From positions 186,001 through 250,000 of the forward strand of contig NZ_JHQS01000007.1 in the NCBI RefSeq assembly GCF_014843845.1: a stretch of DNA of 64,000 bases, read 5' to 3'. How positions within the stretch are numbered: the first letter of the stretch is position 1; every line of letters starts with the position of its first letter. This document shows, piece by piece, positions 37,573 through 45,941 of the stretch. The notes below the pieces were generated by a model that was not told where the DNA came from, did not search any database, and saw nothing but the letters and a program-made list of their open reading frames with translations. A program made the position numbers and the translations under genes. Source of the DNA: Mesorhizobium amorphae. Its GTDB lineage: Bacteria; Pseudomonadota; Alphaproteobacteria; Rhizobiales; Rhizobiaceae.

Positions 37573-38811
37573 TTAAAGACCGCTGTTTTCGGCAGCCGTC
37601 TTTAAGGCATCTTCCGGCGTAGCCGATCCGAGCAGCGCTTCCTGGATCGCCTGCTGCAGGGCGGTCGACATCTCCTGGTATTTCGGCGTTGTGGGACGCG
37701 GATACATGGCGGCAAGCCCGACCTTCGCGGTGGCGATCAGTTCTTCCTGGCCTTTGGTGACGGCCGGGTCATCATAGGACGACGCCCAGATCGGCAGGCT
37801 GAGTTTGGCGTACTGGTTCTGCGTCGACTGCGAGGTCATGAACTCGATGTACTTCCAGGCTTCGTCCGGGTGCTTGGAGACCGCGGTGACGCCAAGACCC
37901 ATGGAACCGTTGACGGCCGAGACCTCGCTCTTGCCGGCAATGCCCGGCGCCGGCACGACGCCGACCTTGCCCGCGACCTTGCTGTCCTTCGGGTTGTTGG
38001 CCATGTTGTACATGTAGGTCCAGTTGAGCGCGAAGGCGGCGTCGCCGTTCTCGAACACCTTGCGGACATCCTCTTCAAGGAATTCCTTGGAATTCGGATT
38101 GGTGACGCCCGACTTGTAGCTGGCGACCATGTATTTCAGCGCGTCGAGCCCGCCGCCATTCTGGAAGTCCGGCTTGCCGTCCTTGAGGAAATCGCCGCCA
38201 TAGGCGCTGACCAGCATGGCGTAGTCGCAGATCACGGCTTCGGCCTGCGACCAGCTCCAGGCGATCGGCGTTGCCAGCAGGCCCTTGTCCTTGATGATCT
38301 TGGCCTGCTCGCTCAGCTCGTCCCAGGTCTTGGGCGGGCTCTTGATGCCAGCCTTCTCGAGGATTTCCTTGTTGTAGAACAGGTACTTGGTGTCGAGGAT
38401 CCAGGGCATGCCATAGTATTTGCCGTCATACTCGACGGTCGTCCAGGCGCCCGGCAGCACGCCCTTCTTCATCTCGTCGGTGATCTTCGACGAGACGTCA
38501 ACCAGCACCTTGTTGGTGGCATATTCGGCCGGCCAGATGACGTCGAACAGCACGACGTCGTAGCCGCCGCCCGAGCCCTGCGCGAGCACTGTCTTGTCGT
38601 GCAGGCCCTCATAGGGGACGAATTCGAGATTGACCTTGATGTCGGGATTGGCCTTGGCGAAGGCATCCGTCATGGCGCGGACGTCGGCCTCGCTGTAAGC
38701 GGCCTGCGCCATGAAAAGCGCGTTCAGCGTTGTTTCGGCGAAAGCGTGGGGAACCAGCAGTCCTCCAACGAAGACCGCGCCCAGAAGCGTCTTACCGATC
38801 GATTTCAGCAT
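37573..38811 (-). CDS. Periplasmic sugar-binding protein (family 1)
   Basis: This encodes 412 residues with a Sec signal peptide (MLKSIGKTLLGAVFVGGLLV, cut near AFAETT). The mature part is of the MalE/UgpB-like family 1: ANPDIKVNLEFVPYEGLHDK, YDVVLFDVIWPAEYATNK and FENGDAAFALNWTYMYNMA. It is the first gene of the sugar operon, divergent from a ROK repressor across 188-212 bp that includes a perfect dyad. It delivers an unidentified carbohydrate to the two permeases. Confidence 0.92.
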   Translation of the reverse strand: MLKSIGKTLLGAVFVGGLLVPHAFAETTLNALFMAQAAYSEADVRAMTDAFAKANPDIKVNLEFVPYEGLHDKTVLAQGSGGGYDVVLFDVIWPAEYATNKVLVDVSSKITDEMKKGVLPGAWTTVEYDGKYYGMPWILDTKYLFYNKEILEKAGIKSPPKTWDELSEQAKIIKDKGLLATPIAWSWSQAEAVICDYAMLVSAYGGDFLKDGKPDFQNGGGLDALKYMVASYKSGVTNPNSKEFLEEDVRKVFENGDAAFALNWTYMYNMANNPKDSKVAGKVGVVPAPGIAGKSEVSAVNGSMGLGVTAVSKHPDEAWKYIEFMTSQSTQNQYAKLSLPIWASSYDDPAVTKGQEELIATAKVGLAAMYPRPTTPKYQEMSTALQQAIQEALLGSATPEDALKTAAENSGL

Positions 38812-38956
38812 TTGTCATCTCCCATTTCCGGCGTTGGCGAGTCGGCGTTGCATCGCCTTCCCGAATTGATGTCGCGGTGACCTGGGCTTGCTCGAGCGAT
38901 CGGAGGCGATAGGCATGGAGCCTTGGCCGTCTTCTTATGGAGCGCTCGGCTTCGCT

Positions 38957-38981
38957 ATTAAGTCAATCCGCTTGACTTAAT
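38957..38981. promoter_or_regulatory. Perfect inverted repeat, candidate ROK operator
   Basis: ATTAAGTCAA and TTGACTTAAT are exact complements separated by TCCGC (25 bp in all). The site lies between the sugar operon and the divergent ROK gene, where a repressor of both would bind. The right arm also contains TTGACT, a plausible -35 hexamer. AT-rich dyads of this type are usual for ROK repressors. Confidence 0.7.
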
Positions 38982-39023
38982 TAGTCGATCAATCCTTTAA
39001 TGGTGTCAAGAGGGGAAACGCCG

Positions 39024-40238
39024 GTGAACGAAAACAGCTCGATCCGCGCCAAAAGCGGCACCAACCAGGAAGGCACCAGTGCGCATAACCGCCGCGTCAT
39101 GATCGAGGCGCTGCGGCTCAACGGCGCGCTGTCCAGAGCCGACCTGGCGCGGGCGACGCAGCTGACCAAGCAGGCGGTTTCGAACATCATCGAGGATCTC
39201 GAGCGCGACGGGCTGGTCGTCGCCCTCGAGACGGTGCGCAAGGGCAGGGGCCAGCCCTCGACCCCCTACAGGCTGGTTCCGGAAGGCGCCTTCGCCATCG
39301 GGCTGCAGATCGACCGGCATCTGACGCGAGCAGTGGTTGTCGACCTCGTCGGCAGCGTGCTGGCGCGGGCCGAGGCGAACCTGCCGCTCGACGAACCATC
39401 TGAGGGCGTCAAGGTCATCCTCGGCCTCATCGATGGCGTCCGGCGCGAACTGGCCGGCATTTCCAGCCAGTCCGAAAGCCGGCTGGTCGGCCTCGGTGTC
39501 GCCATGCCCGGTCCGTTCGGGCTAAAGAATTCCGACGACAAATGGATGATGCCGGCCTGGCAGAAATTCCCGCTGCTGGAAACACTCGCGGCAGGCACGG
39601 GATTGAATGTCGGGCTGCAGAACGACGCTGCCGCCTGCGCGACGGCGGAGCGCATCGTCGGCGCCGCGCACGGTGTCGACCACGCGGTCTGCCTCTATGT
39701 CGGCTACGGCATTGCCGCGGGTCTGATCCTGAATGGCGAGCTCTACACCGGCGGCAACGGCAATGCCGGCGAGATCGGCAGGGCGCTGCTCTCTCCGGCC
39801 GGCCCGGGCTCGACGCCGCTCGAGCACCGCGCCTCGCTCGCCTCGCTCTACCAGCATCTCGGACTGGATGCCGCCGACGCGCATCTCTATGAGCGGATGG
39901 ACGCGTTGGCACTGGCCGAGGATCCGAAAGTCATGGCCTGGATCAAGGGTGCCGCGCATGATCTGCGCTGGAGCGTGCATCTCATCGAGACGATCTTCGA
40001 TCCGCAGACGGTGATTTTGACCAGCGGCGCGCCGGAGACGCTGGCGCGCCGCCTGCTGGAGGCGATGCAGCCGCTGCTGCCCTCGATCGCCGACCGGCCC
40101 GGACGGTCATTGCCGCGCCTGCAGCTCGGCATCACCGACCCGTGGTCGATTGCGCTCGGTGCCGCCGCCGAGCCTATCAGCCGCGCCTTCGACCCGCGTT
40201 TCTCGGCGATCCTGAAGACGCGGGCCGGAGGATTGTGA
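39024..40238 (+). CDS. ROK-family transcriptional repressor
   Basis: This encodes about 404 residues. An N-terminal winged helix-turn-helix (NGALSRADLARATQLTKQAV) precedes a ROK/glucokinase-like domain (VGLGVAMPGPFGLK, VCLYVGYGIAAGLIL, TGGNGNAGEIGRALL). The CxCGxxGC zinc motif normally found after EIG in ROK proteins is absent (SPAGPGSTPLEHRA is there instead). I start at GTG 39024 because AGAGGGG lies 8 nt upstream; ATG 39000 has no ribosome site. It probably represses the divergent sugar operon until a sugar or sugar-phosphate binds. Confidence 0.88.
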   Translation: MNENSSIRAKSGTNQEGTSAHNRRVMIEALRLNGALSRADLARATQLTKQAVSNIIEDLERDGLVVALETVRKGRGQPSTPYRLVPEGAFAIGLQIDRHLTRAVVVDLVGSVLARAEANLPLDEPSEGVKVILGLIDGVRRELAGISSQSESRLVGLGVAMPGPFGLKNSDDKWMMPAWQKFPLLETLAAGTGLNVGLQNDAAACATAERIVGAAHGVDHAVCLYVGYGIAAGLILNGELYTGGNGNAGEIGRALLSPAGPGSTPLEHRASLASLYQHLGLDAADAHLYERMDALALAEDPKVMAWIKGAAHDLRWSVHLIETIFDPQTVILTSGAPETLARRLLEAMQPLLPSIADRPGRSLPRLQLGITDPWSIALGAAAEPISRAFDPRFSAILKTRAGGL

Positions 40239-40270
40239 GCTCGGCCGTCAGCCGTCCGCTATCTTCTGTT

Positions 40271-40338
40271 GAGCATGATCTTGTCCGAAAACCGGTTCCC
40301 ACTTTTTGCTTCGCTGACCTTCGGTCGGGATCATGCTC
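40271..40338. repeat. Dispersed rhizobial palindromic repeat
   Basis: The outer arms GAGCATGATC and GATCATGCTC are perfect complements 48 bp apart, and the core TTGTCCGAAAACCGGTTCCC is a sequence I know as widely scattered in intergenic DNA of Mesorhizobium and relatives. Here it fills the gap between the ROK gene and the convergent gene at 40338 and overlaps the last base of the latter. Confidence 0.8.
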
Positions 40339-41192
40339 TATGCCGGAACACAGGCTTCGAAGGCAGCATCGATGATGGCGAGCTTGACGGCCTGGGCGGT
40401 CATGTATTCGCGGTAGAAGTCGTTCGACACCCACATCACCGAATTGCCGCGCTGGCCGAGCCAGCCGACGCTGCCGAGCTCCTCGGCGTCGCGGAATTTG
40501 CGCCCGAGATGGGTGCGCGAGAGCTTCAGCCATCTGGCGAAGTCGCCGATCGAAACCACGCCGGTCGGAATGTGGTCGAGGCCGGCATGATCGGGGTCGA
40601 CGCCCGAGATCAGCCAGTCCATGACGACGCCGCCATTGTTGAGCCAGGTGAACAGCGAAAAGGTCTGCCTGGGTTCGCGCACCGGGTTGGAGGAAAGCAG
40701 GCCCTCCGCCACCAGCGGCTGCAATCCGGCCAGCATTGCCGGCTGCTCGAGGAACCGGGTCAACCGGGCCCCGCCTTCGAGGCTGTCCAGCGTCTGCAGA
40801 TGGGCAAGCATCCAGTCCGTCACCGCCTCCAAAGTGAGCTGCGTTGGTTGCAGGGGCCGAATGCGCCCATCCTCGCTCGCCGGCACAAGCTGGATGAAAT
40901 TGTAATGCAGCATCTCCTTGACGAAGGCGTCGGCGGTGTTGCGGCTGGCCACCTGATGCTGGCGGATCACGTCGATGAAACGGGCGGTCGTCAGCTCCTT
41001 GCGGTAGTCGCGCGGATCGCGCCTGAAGTGCAAAGCGAGCCCGATATGCGCCATCAGCCAGCGCTGCTGGGTGGCAAAGACGGAAGCAAGTCGCGGGTTC
41101 CCTTGATAGGCCCGGAGCAATGCCAGCGCCTGCGCCCGGACACAGCGGTGCAATGCCGGATGACCGGAAATCTCTTCAGCGTTCAGCGCCAT
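40338..41192 (-). CDS. Unknown protein with putative DNA-binding C-terminus (paralogue A)
   Basis: This encodes 284 residues. I do not recognise a named family. The N-terminal ~190 residues are helical, with FATQQRWLMAHIGLALHFRR and NTADAFVKEMLHYNF. The C-terminal third contains VVSIGDFARWLKLSRTHLGR, which reads like a helix-turn-helix, then MWVSNDFYREYMTAQAVKL. There is no signal peptide or membrane segment. By eye roughly two-thirds of residues match the next gene (41327-42193), so this is a tandem duplication. Transcriptional regulation is a guess from the possible helix-turn-helix. Confidence 0.75.
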   Translation of the reverse strand: MALNAEEISGHPALHRCVRAQALALLRAYQGNPRLASVFATQQRWLMAHIGLALHFRRDPRDYRKELTTARFIDVIRQHQVASRNTADAFVKEMLHYNFIQLVPASEDGRIRPLQPTQLTLEAVTDWMLAHLQTLDSLEGGARLTRFLEQPAMLAGLQPLVAEGLLSSNPVREPRQTFSLFTWLNNGGVVMDWLISGVDPDHAGLDHIPTGVVSIGDFARWLKLSRTHLGRKFRDAEELGSVGWLGQRGNSVMWVSNDFYREYMTAQAVKLAIIDAAFEACVPA

Positions 41193-41326
41193 CCCCCGAG
41201 ATCCCGCTCACGTCTCGTGACTATCAAAAAGCCGATAGCAGTTTCCATTTGCCGCCGCCAGACTGCGGACCGACAATGCCGAAGACATGATCAGGCGTGC
41301 GCGGGAAAGCCGCTGCGCGTTGGCGC

Positions 41327-42193
41327 TCAGCGATCTCCCGATGGCGGAAAACAGGCTTCGAAGGCGGCATCGACGATGGCGAGCTTGGCCGCCTGGACGG
41401 TCATATATTCCTGGTAGAACCCCTTCGAGACCCACATCAGCGAATGTCCGCGCTGGCCGGCCCAGCCGATGCTGCCGAGTTCCTCGGCGTCGTGCAGTTT
41501 GCGGGCGAGGTGGGTGCGCGAAAGCTTCAGCCATCTGGCGAACTCGCCGATCGACACCACACTGGTCGGTATCTGGTCGAGCCCGGCATTCTCGGGATCG
41601 ATGCCGGACATCAGCCAGTCCATGACGATGCCGCCATTGTTGAGCCAGATGAACAGCGAGAAGGTCTGCTTGGGCTCGCGCACCGGCACTGATGCCAGCA
41701 GGCCATCCGCCACCAGCGGCTGCAGTTTGGCGAGCTGTTCAGGGTGCTCGAGGAAGATGGACAAGCGGCTGCCGCCGTCGAGGCTGTCCAGGGTTTGCAG
41801 ATGGGCGAGGACCCAGCCAGTGAATGTCCGCACGGTGGCCGCCGTCGGTTGCATGGGATGAGCGCGCCCGTCCTCGCTGGTCGAAAGATATTCGGCGATC
41901 TTGTAGTGCAGCATCTCCTTGAGGAAGGCTTCGGCGGTGTTGCGGCTGGCGACCGAATCCCGGCGTATGGCCTCGATGAAACGCGCCGTCGTCAGCGCGG
42001 TATGGCGGTCGCGCGGATCACGCCTGAAATGCAGGGCAAGGCCGACATGGCCCATCAGCCAGCGCTGCTGGGTGGCAAACACGGCGGCGAGCCGCGGACT
42101 CGTTTCAAAGATCTCTATCAGCGCCCGCGACTGTGCCTGAACAGCGCGGTGCAACGCCGGATGGCCGGCAATATCTTCGGCTTTCAGCGCCAT
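41327..42193 (-). CDS. Unknown protein with putative DNA-binding C-terminus (paralogue B)
   Basis: This encodes 288 residues and is the tandem paralogue of the gene at 40338. The shared blocks are FATQQRWLMGHVGLALHFRR, NTAEAFLKEMLHY, LNNGGIVMDWLMSG and VVSIGEFARWLKLSRTHLAR. Divergence is greatest in the middle (around residues 115-140). I chose ATG 42193 (MALKAEDIAGHPALH) because it aligns with the other copy's start. The two genes are 134 bp apart on the same strand. The function is unknown; both may be regulators of unlinked targets. Confidence 0.75.
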   Translation of the reverse strand: MALKAEDIAGHPALHRAVQAQSRALIEIFETSPRLAAVFATQQRWLMGHVGLALHFRRDPRDRHTALTTARFIEAIRRDSVASRNTAEAFLKEMLHYKIAEYLSTSEDGRAHPMQPTAATVRTFTGWVLAHLQTLDSLDGGSRLSIFLEHPEQLAKLQPLVADGLLASVPVREPKQTFSLFIWLNNGGIVMDWLMSGIDPENAGLDQIPTSVVSIGEFARWLKLSRTHLARKLHDAEELGSIGWAGQRGHSLMWVSKGFYQEYMTVQAAKLAIVDAAFEACFPPSGDR

Positions 42194-42326
42194 CCTCCAG
42201 TGCTCCGATTCAGCCCCCCGAACCGTGAAACACACATCACATTTTCAGCCTTAACCGTCTGTGTCCAGCGCCGAAAACCCGGCAAAAAGGTCCAAACGGA
42301 TTGCGGCCGGGCATGAAGAGCGCTTT

Positions 42327-43040
42327 TCAGAATTCGAGCGCTTGCCTCAGCGCCGGTCCGCTCCTGACGCGGAGGTCGAGATCGGCCTCGATATGGTCGA
42401 TGTGGTGCAGCATCAGCGCGCTGGCGCGGCTGGCATTGCCGGCCTCGAGCGCCTCGAGGATCTGCAAATGCTCGTTGTGGCCGCAGCTCGAAATGCCGGA
42501 GCGGCCATAGAGCGCGATCACCAGCGAGGAGCGTGCGACCAATTCCTCCATGAAGCGCTGCAGGATGACGTTGCCGGCCACCGATGCCAGCAGCAGATGG
42601 AAATCGCCCGACGCCTTGATTTCCGACCGCCTTGCGGTTGGTCCGCGTTCGGCAATGAAGCGGCCCTCTTCCTCGAGCTGGGTCTTGAAGGCAGCGACAT
42701 CAGCCGATGTCATGCGACCGGCGGCGGCGATGGCGATGCCGGGTTCGATGAGCCGGCGTGAGGCAAAGACCTGGCGGGCTTCTTCCGGCGAAGGGTTGGC
42801 GACGAAGGCGCCGCGATTGCGCTCGGTGCGCACCAGACCCTCGAAGGAAAGCATCTGCAGGGCTGCGCGTGCCACGGTGCGGCTGACGTCGAACAGCGTG
42901 CCGACCTCGCCCTCCGACAGTTTGGTTCCGGGCGCCAGACGGCGGTCGACGATGGCGTCGCGCAGCTGGTCGCGGATCGCCTGGGCGCGATCCTCGTTAG
43001 CGCCGTCGATAGCAGGGAATGTCTGGTCGGCTATGTTCAT
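42327..43040 (-). CDS. GntR-family regulator, FCD (FadR-type) subfamily
   Basis: This encodes 237 residues. The N-terminal winged helix (SEGEVGTLFDVSRTVARAAL) is followed by an FCD effector domain whose metal or ligand His residues are in ASGDFHLLLASVAGN, CGHNEHLQILEALE and LMLHHIDHIEADLD. It diverges from the ABC operon that starts at 43304 and probably controls it. A TTGTGC-N3-GCACAA dyad in the shared intergenic region is the best operator candidate. The effector is probably an organic acid or amino-acid-like ligand, as in other FCD proteins. Confidence 0.9.
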   Translation of the reverse strand: MNIADQTFPAIDGANEDRAQAIRDQLRDAIVDRRLAPGTKLSEGEVGTLFDVSRTVARAALQMLSFEGLVRTERNRGAFVANPSPEEARQVFASRRLIEPGIAIAAAGRMTSADVAAFKTQLEEEGRFIAERGPTARRSEIKASGDFHLLLASVAGNVILQRFMEELVARSSLVIALYGRSGISSCGHNEHLQILEALEAGNASRASALMLHHIDHIEADLDLRVRSGPALRQALEF

Positions 43041-43164
43041 GGCGGCAAGGTTCCCAAAACCCTTCTAGCCTGAATCGGGTTACTTGGACGAGAGCCAAAG
43101 TGAACGCGATCTTGGAAAAGATTGCATACGATTTCTGCCGACATCGCAGACAATCGCCCATAAT

Positions 43165-43179
43165 TTGTGCACCGCACAA
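43165..43179. promoter_or_regulatory. Inverted repeat, candidate GntR operator
   Basis: TTGTGC and GCACAA flank ACC as a perfect dyad between the GntR gene and the ABC operon. FCD-type GntR proteins bind TTGTnnnnACAA-like sites, so it fits. The site overlaps a TGCACC-N7-GGTGCT arrangement that resembles an NtrC site, but its spacing is two bases too long. Confidence 0.5.
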
Positions 43180-43256
43180 GGGTGCTGTTTCTCGGGCAGG
43201 GGGCTTCGGTGCCGATTCTTGCAGGGATTCAATTACTTGATGATCGCCGCGGGCAA

Positions 43257-43273
43257 TTGGCACGCATGATGCT
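43257..43273 (+). promoter_or_regulatory. Near-consensus sigma-54 promoter
   Basis: TTGGCACG-CATG-ATGCT gives an exact GG-N10-GC spacing (GG 43259-43260, GC 43271-43272) and misses the extended -24/-12 consensus at only one base (A for T in TTGCW). Transcription would start about 43284, some 20 bp before the ABC ATPase start codon. A sigma-54 promoter implies an enhancer-binding activator, such as NtrC, and is common for nitrogen-source transporters. Confidence 0.7.
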
Positions 43274-43303
43274 TTGGTTCAGGCGACCAAAGCGAGGAAC
43301 GGA

Positions 43304-44392
43304 ATGTCCAAAGCCGCCGAAATCGACATCGTGTCCGTTTCGAAAGTCTATGGAACGACGACTGCCGTCGAGGCCATCAGCCTGAAAATCCCGGCAGGCA
43401 CCTATTGCTGCCTGCTCGGCCCGTCCGGCTGTGGCAAAACTTCGACGCTGCGCATGATCGCCGGGCATGAGAGCATTTCGAGCGGTGACGTCCGCCTCGG
43501 CAATACCGTCGTCACCGACCTGCCGCCGGCCAAGCGCGGCACCGCGATGATGTTCCAGTCCTATGCGTTGTTTCCGCATCTCGATCTCATCGACAACGTC
43601 GCTTTCAGCCTGAAGATGAAGGGCGTCGGCAAGGAGGAGCGCCGAGCCAAGGCGCTCGACATGCTGAAGCTGATGCAGATGGAGGCTTATGCGGCGCGCC
43701 GTCCGGCGCAGCTTTCCGGCGGCCAGCAGCAGCGCGTGGCGCTGGCCCGCGCCCTGATCACCGATCCCGAGGCGCTGCTGCTCGACGAGCCGCTTTCGGC
43801 GCTCGACCCGTTCCTGAAAATCCGCATGCGCGCCGAGCTGAAGAAGCTGCAGACCTCGCTCGGCATCACTTTCGTCCACGTCACCCATAGCCAGGAAGAG
43901 GCGATGGCGCTGGCCGACCTGATCGTGGTGATGAATGACGGCCGCATCGAACAGGCGGCACATCCACGCACCGTGTTCGAGCGGCCGGCCACCGCTTTCG
44001 TCGCCCGCTTCATGGGCGACCACAACGTCGTTGCTGGCCGCGTCACCGGCAGCCGCGACGGCATGGTGGTGTTCGACGTGCCGGGCGGTGCTTCGCTCGC
44101 CGCCAGCGGGCAGGGCCGGGAGGTCGGCGAGCCGATCGACATCGCCATCCGCACCGACCATGTGCGCATCGGCGAGCCGCCGGCTAAGGGGCTTGGCTTC
44201 ACCGGCATCGTTGCCAACGTCGAATACCGCGGCTCGACCGTGAAGCTCTCCGTCAACGGCGCCGGCATTGAGGATTTCACTGTCATCGTCGACGACACCG
44301 ACTTCTTCGCCAAACCCGTCGCCGTCAGCGATGCGGTGCCGATTGCATGGGATGCCGAGGACGCAATCGTCCTTGGCCGTCTCGATTCCTGA
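43304..44392 (+). CDS. ABC transporter ATP-binding protein (spermidine/putrescine-type)
   Basis: This encodes 362 residues. Walker A is GPSGCGKT, the signature [15 protein letters not shown], Walker [15 protein letters not shown] and the switch His VTHSQEEAMAL. A TOBE domain ends the protein. I start at ATG 43304 (MSKAAEIDIVSVSKVYG), which lies closest to a GGAAC ribosome site; a few upstream codons are open but unsupported. It heads an operon with a binding protein, two permeases, a racemase and an acetyltransferase. It lies about 20 bp after the sigma-54 start. Confidence 0.92.
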   Translation: MSKAAEIDIVSVSKVYGTTTAVEAISLKIPAGTYCCLLGPSGCGKTSTLRMIAGHESISSGDVRLGNTVVTDLPPAKRGTAMMFQSYALFPHLDLIDNVAFSLKMKGVGKEERRAKALDMLKLMQMEAYAARRPAQLSGGQQQRVALARALITDPEALLLDEPLSALDPFLKIRMRAELKKLQTSLGITFVHVTHSQEEAMALADLIVVMNDGRIEQAAHPRTVFERPATAFVARFMGDHNVVAGRVTGSRDGMVVFDVPGGASLAASGQGREVGEPIDIAIRTDHVRIGEPPAKGLGFTGIVANVEYRGSTVKLSVNGAGIEDFTVIVDDTDFFAKPVAVSDAVPIAWDAEDAIVLGRLDS

Positions 44393-44426
44393 ACCAGCAT
44401 AACCAACCAGAACAGGGGAACTGACC

Positions 44427-45716
44427 ATGACCAACACAACAAACAAGAAAGCAGGAATTTCACGTCGCTCGCTGCTGAAGACGGGTGCCGCCGCCGTCGG
44501 CTTTGCCGCCGGCTCCGGCGCGATCACCGGCTTCCCGACCATCTGGGCGCAGACGAACATCACGCTGCGCCAATTCGGCACCGGCGTGTCGAACCTCAAC
44601 GCCATCGCCGACAAGTGCAAGGCCGATCTCGGGATCACGCTGGAGATGACGGCGACCGATTCCGACGCCGCCGCCCAGCGGGCCGTGACGCAGCCCGACA
44701 GCTACGACATCGCCGACATCGAATACTGGATCTGCAAGAAGGTGTTCCCCACCGGCGTGCTGCAGCCGATGGATGTCAGCAAGTTGAAATATTACGACGA
44801 GCTGGTGCCGCTGTTCAAAACCGGCAAGCTGACGCCGGACAGCGTCATTGCCCAGGGCACGGCGCCGCACACGGTAGGCTATGTCGAGGCGCAGGACAGC
44901 AAGGTCTTCGCCAAGGCGCCGACCAACTGGTTCACCATGGTGCCGACCATCTACAATGCCGATACGCTCGGCATCCGCCCCGACCTCGTCGGCCGCGACA
45001 TCACCACCTGGGCCGATATCATGGACCCGGCCTTCAAGGGCAAGACCGCGATTCTCAACATCCCGTCGATCGGCATCATGGACGCGGCGATGATCATGGA
45101 AGCCATGGGCAACATCAAATATGCCGACAAGGGCAACATGACCAAGGAAGAGATCGACAAGACGATCGACTTCCTGATCAAGGCCAAGCAGGATGGCCAG
45201 TTCCGCGCCTTCTGGAAGTCCTTCGACGAGAGCGTCAATTTGATGGCTTCGGGCGAAGTGGTGATCCAGTCGATGTGGTCGCCTGCCGTCGCCGCCGTGC
45301 GCTCCAAGGGCATCCCCTGCCGCTTCCAGCCGCTCAAGGAAGGGTATCGCTCATGGGGTGGCGGCCTTGGCCTTGCTGCCCATCTCAAGGGTGCTGAGCT
45401 CGATGCGGCCTATGAATACATCAACTGGTACACGTCGGGCTGGGTCGGCGGCTATCTCAACCGCCAGGGCTATTACTCGGCCAACATGGTCTCGGCCAAG
45501 AAGTTCATGTCCGAGGACGAATGGGGCTACTGGATCGAGGGCAAGCCGGCCAAGGGCGAGATCAGGGCGCCGGACGGCACCGTCATGGAAAAGGCCGGCG
45601 CGGTTCGCGACGGCGGCTCTTTCGAAGAGCGCATGGGCAGGGTCGCCTGCTGGAACTCGGTGATGGACGAGGACCGCTACATGGTGAAGCGCTGGAACGA
45701 GTTCATCGCGGCGTAA
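44427..45716 (+). CDS. Periplasmic binding protein with Tat signal (spermidine/putrescine-type)
   Basis: This encodes 429 residues with a twin-arginine signal (ISRRSLLKTGAAAVGFAAGS), so it is exported folded. The mature part is a family-1-like ligand-binding protein (TWADIMDPAFKGKTAILNIP, GGGLGLAAHLKGAELDAAYE). AGGGGAA precedes the ATG. It sits between the ATPase and the permease genes, an order different from the first polyamine operon. The ligand is unknown; a racemase and an acetyltransferase in the same operon suggest an amino-acid-like or cyclic-amide compound. Confidence 0.9.
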   Translation: MTNTTNKKAGISRRSLLKTGAAAVGFAAGSGAITGFPTIWAQTNITLRQFGTGVSNLNAIADKCKADLGITLEMTATDSDAAAQRAVTQPDSYDIADIEYWICKKVFPTGVLQPMDVSKLKYYDELVPLFKTGKLTPDSVIAQGTAPHTVGYVEAQDSKVFAKAPTNWFTMVPTIYNADTLGIRPDLVGRDITTWADIMDPAFKGKTAILNIPSIGIMDAAMIMEAMGNIKYADKGNMTKEEIDKTIDFLIKAKQDGQFRAFWKSFDESVNLMASGEVVIQSMWSPAVAAVRSKGIPCRFQPLKEGYRSWGGGLGLAAHLKGAELDAAYEYINWYTSGWVGGYLNRQGYYSANMVSAKKFMSEDEWGYWIEGKPAKGEIRAPDGTVMEKAGAVRDGGSFEERMGRVACWNSVMDEDRYMVKRWNEFIAA

Positions 45717-45743
45717 AGCGGACGCGTTCACTGTGATGCTGCG

Positions 45744-45918
45744 ATCCTTCGCGCCCCCCTCTGTCCTACCGGACATCTCCCCCACAAGGGGGGAGATTGG
45801 CAGCTTCATGGCCGGCTCTTCCTTAGCAACGTTGGAGATTGGCGAAGGCAGTTGTGAGAGTTCAATCTTCCCCCTCGTGGGGGAGATGTCCGGTAGGACA
45901 GAGGAGGGCGCGAAGGAT
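45744..45918. repeat. 175-bp inverted repeat element inside the ABC operon
   Basis: The outer arms begin ATCCTTCGCGCC and end GCGCGAAGGAT. Inside them CTGTCCTACCGGACATCTCC and its complement form long arms, each with its own C-run/G-run stem. I know this motif as scattered in Mesorhizobium intergenic DNA. It separates the binding-protein gene from the first permease gene, so it interrupts the operon and could fold into a very stable structure in the mRNA. Confidence 0.8.
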
Positions 45919-45941
45919 TGCGGGTCAGGAGGCCTTTCCCC

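Noticed and set aside
43168-43186. An NtrC binding site in the GntR/ABC intergenic region
   Set aside because: TGCACC and GGTGCT are separated by 7 bp rather than the 5 bp of the known consensus, so I treat the dyad as a GntR-type site and keep NtrC only as a possible activator through sigma-54.
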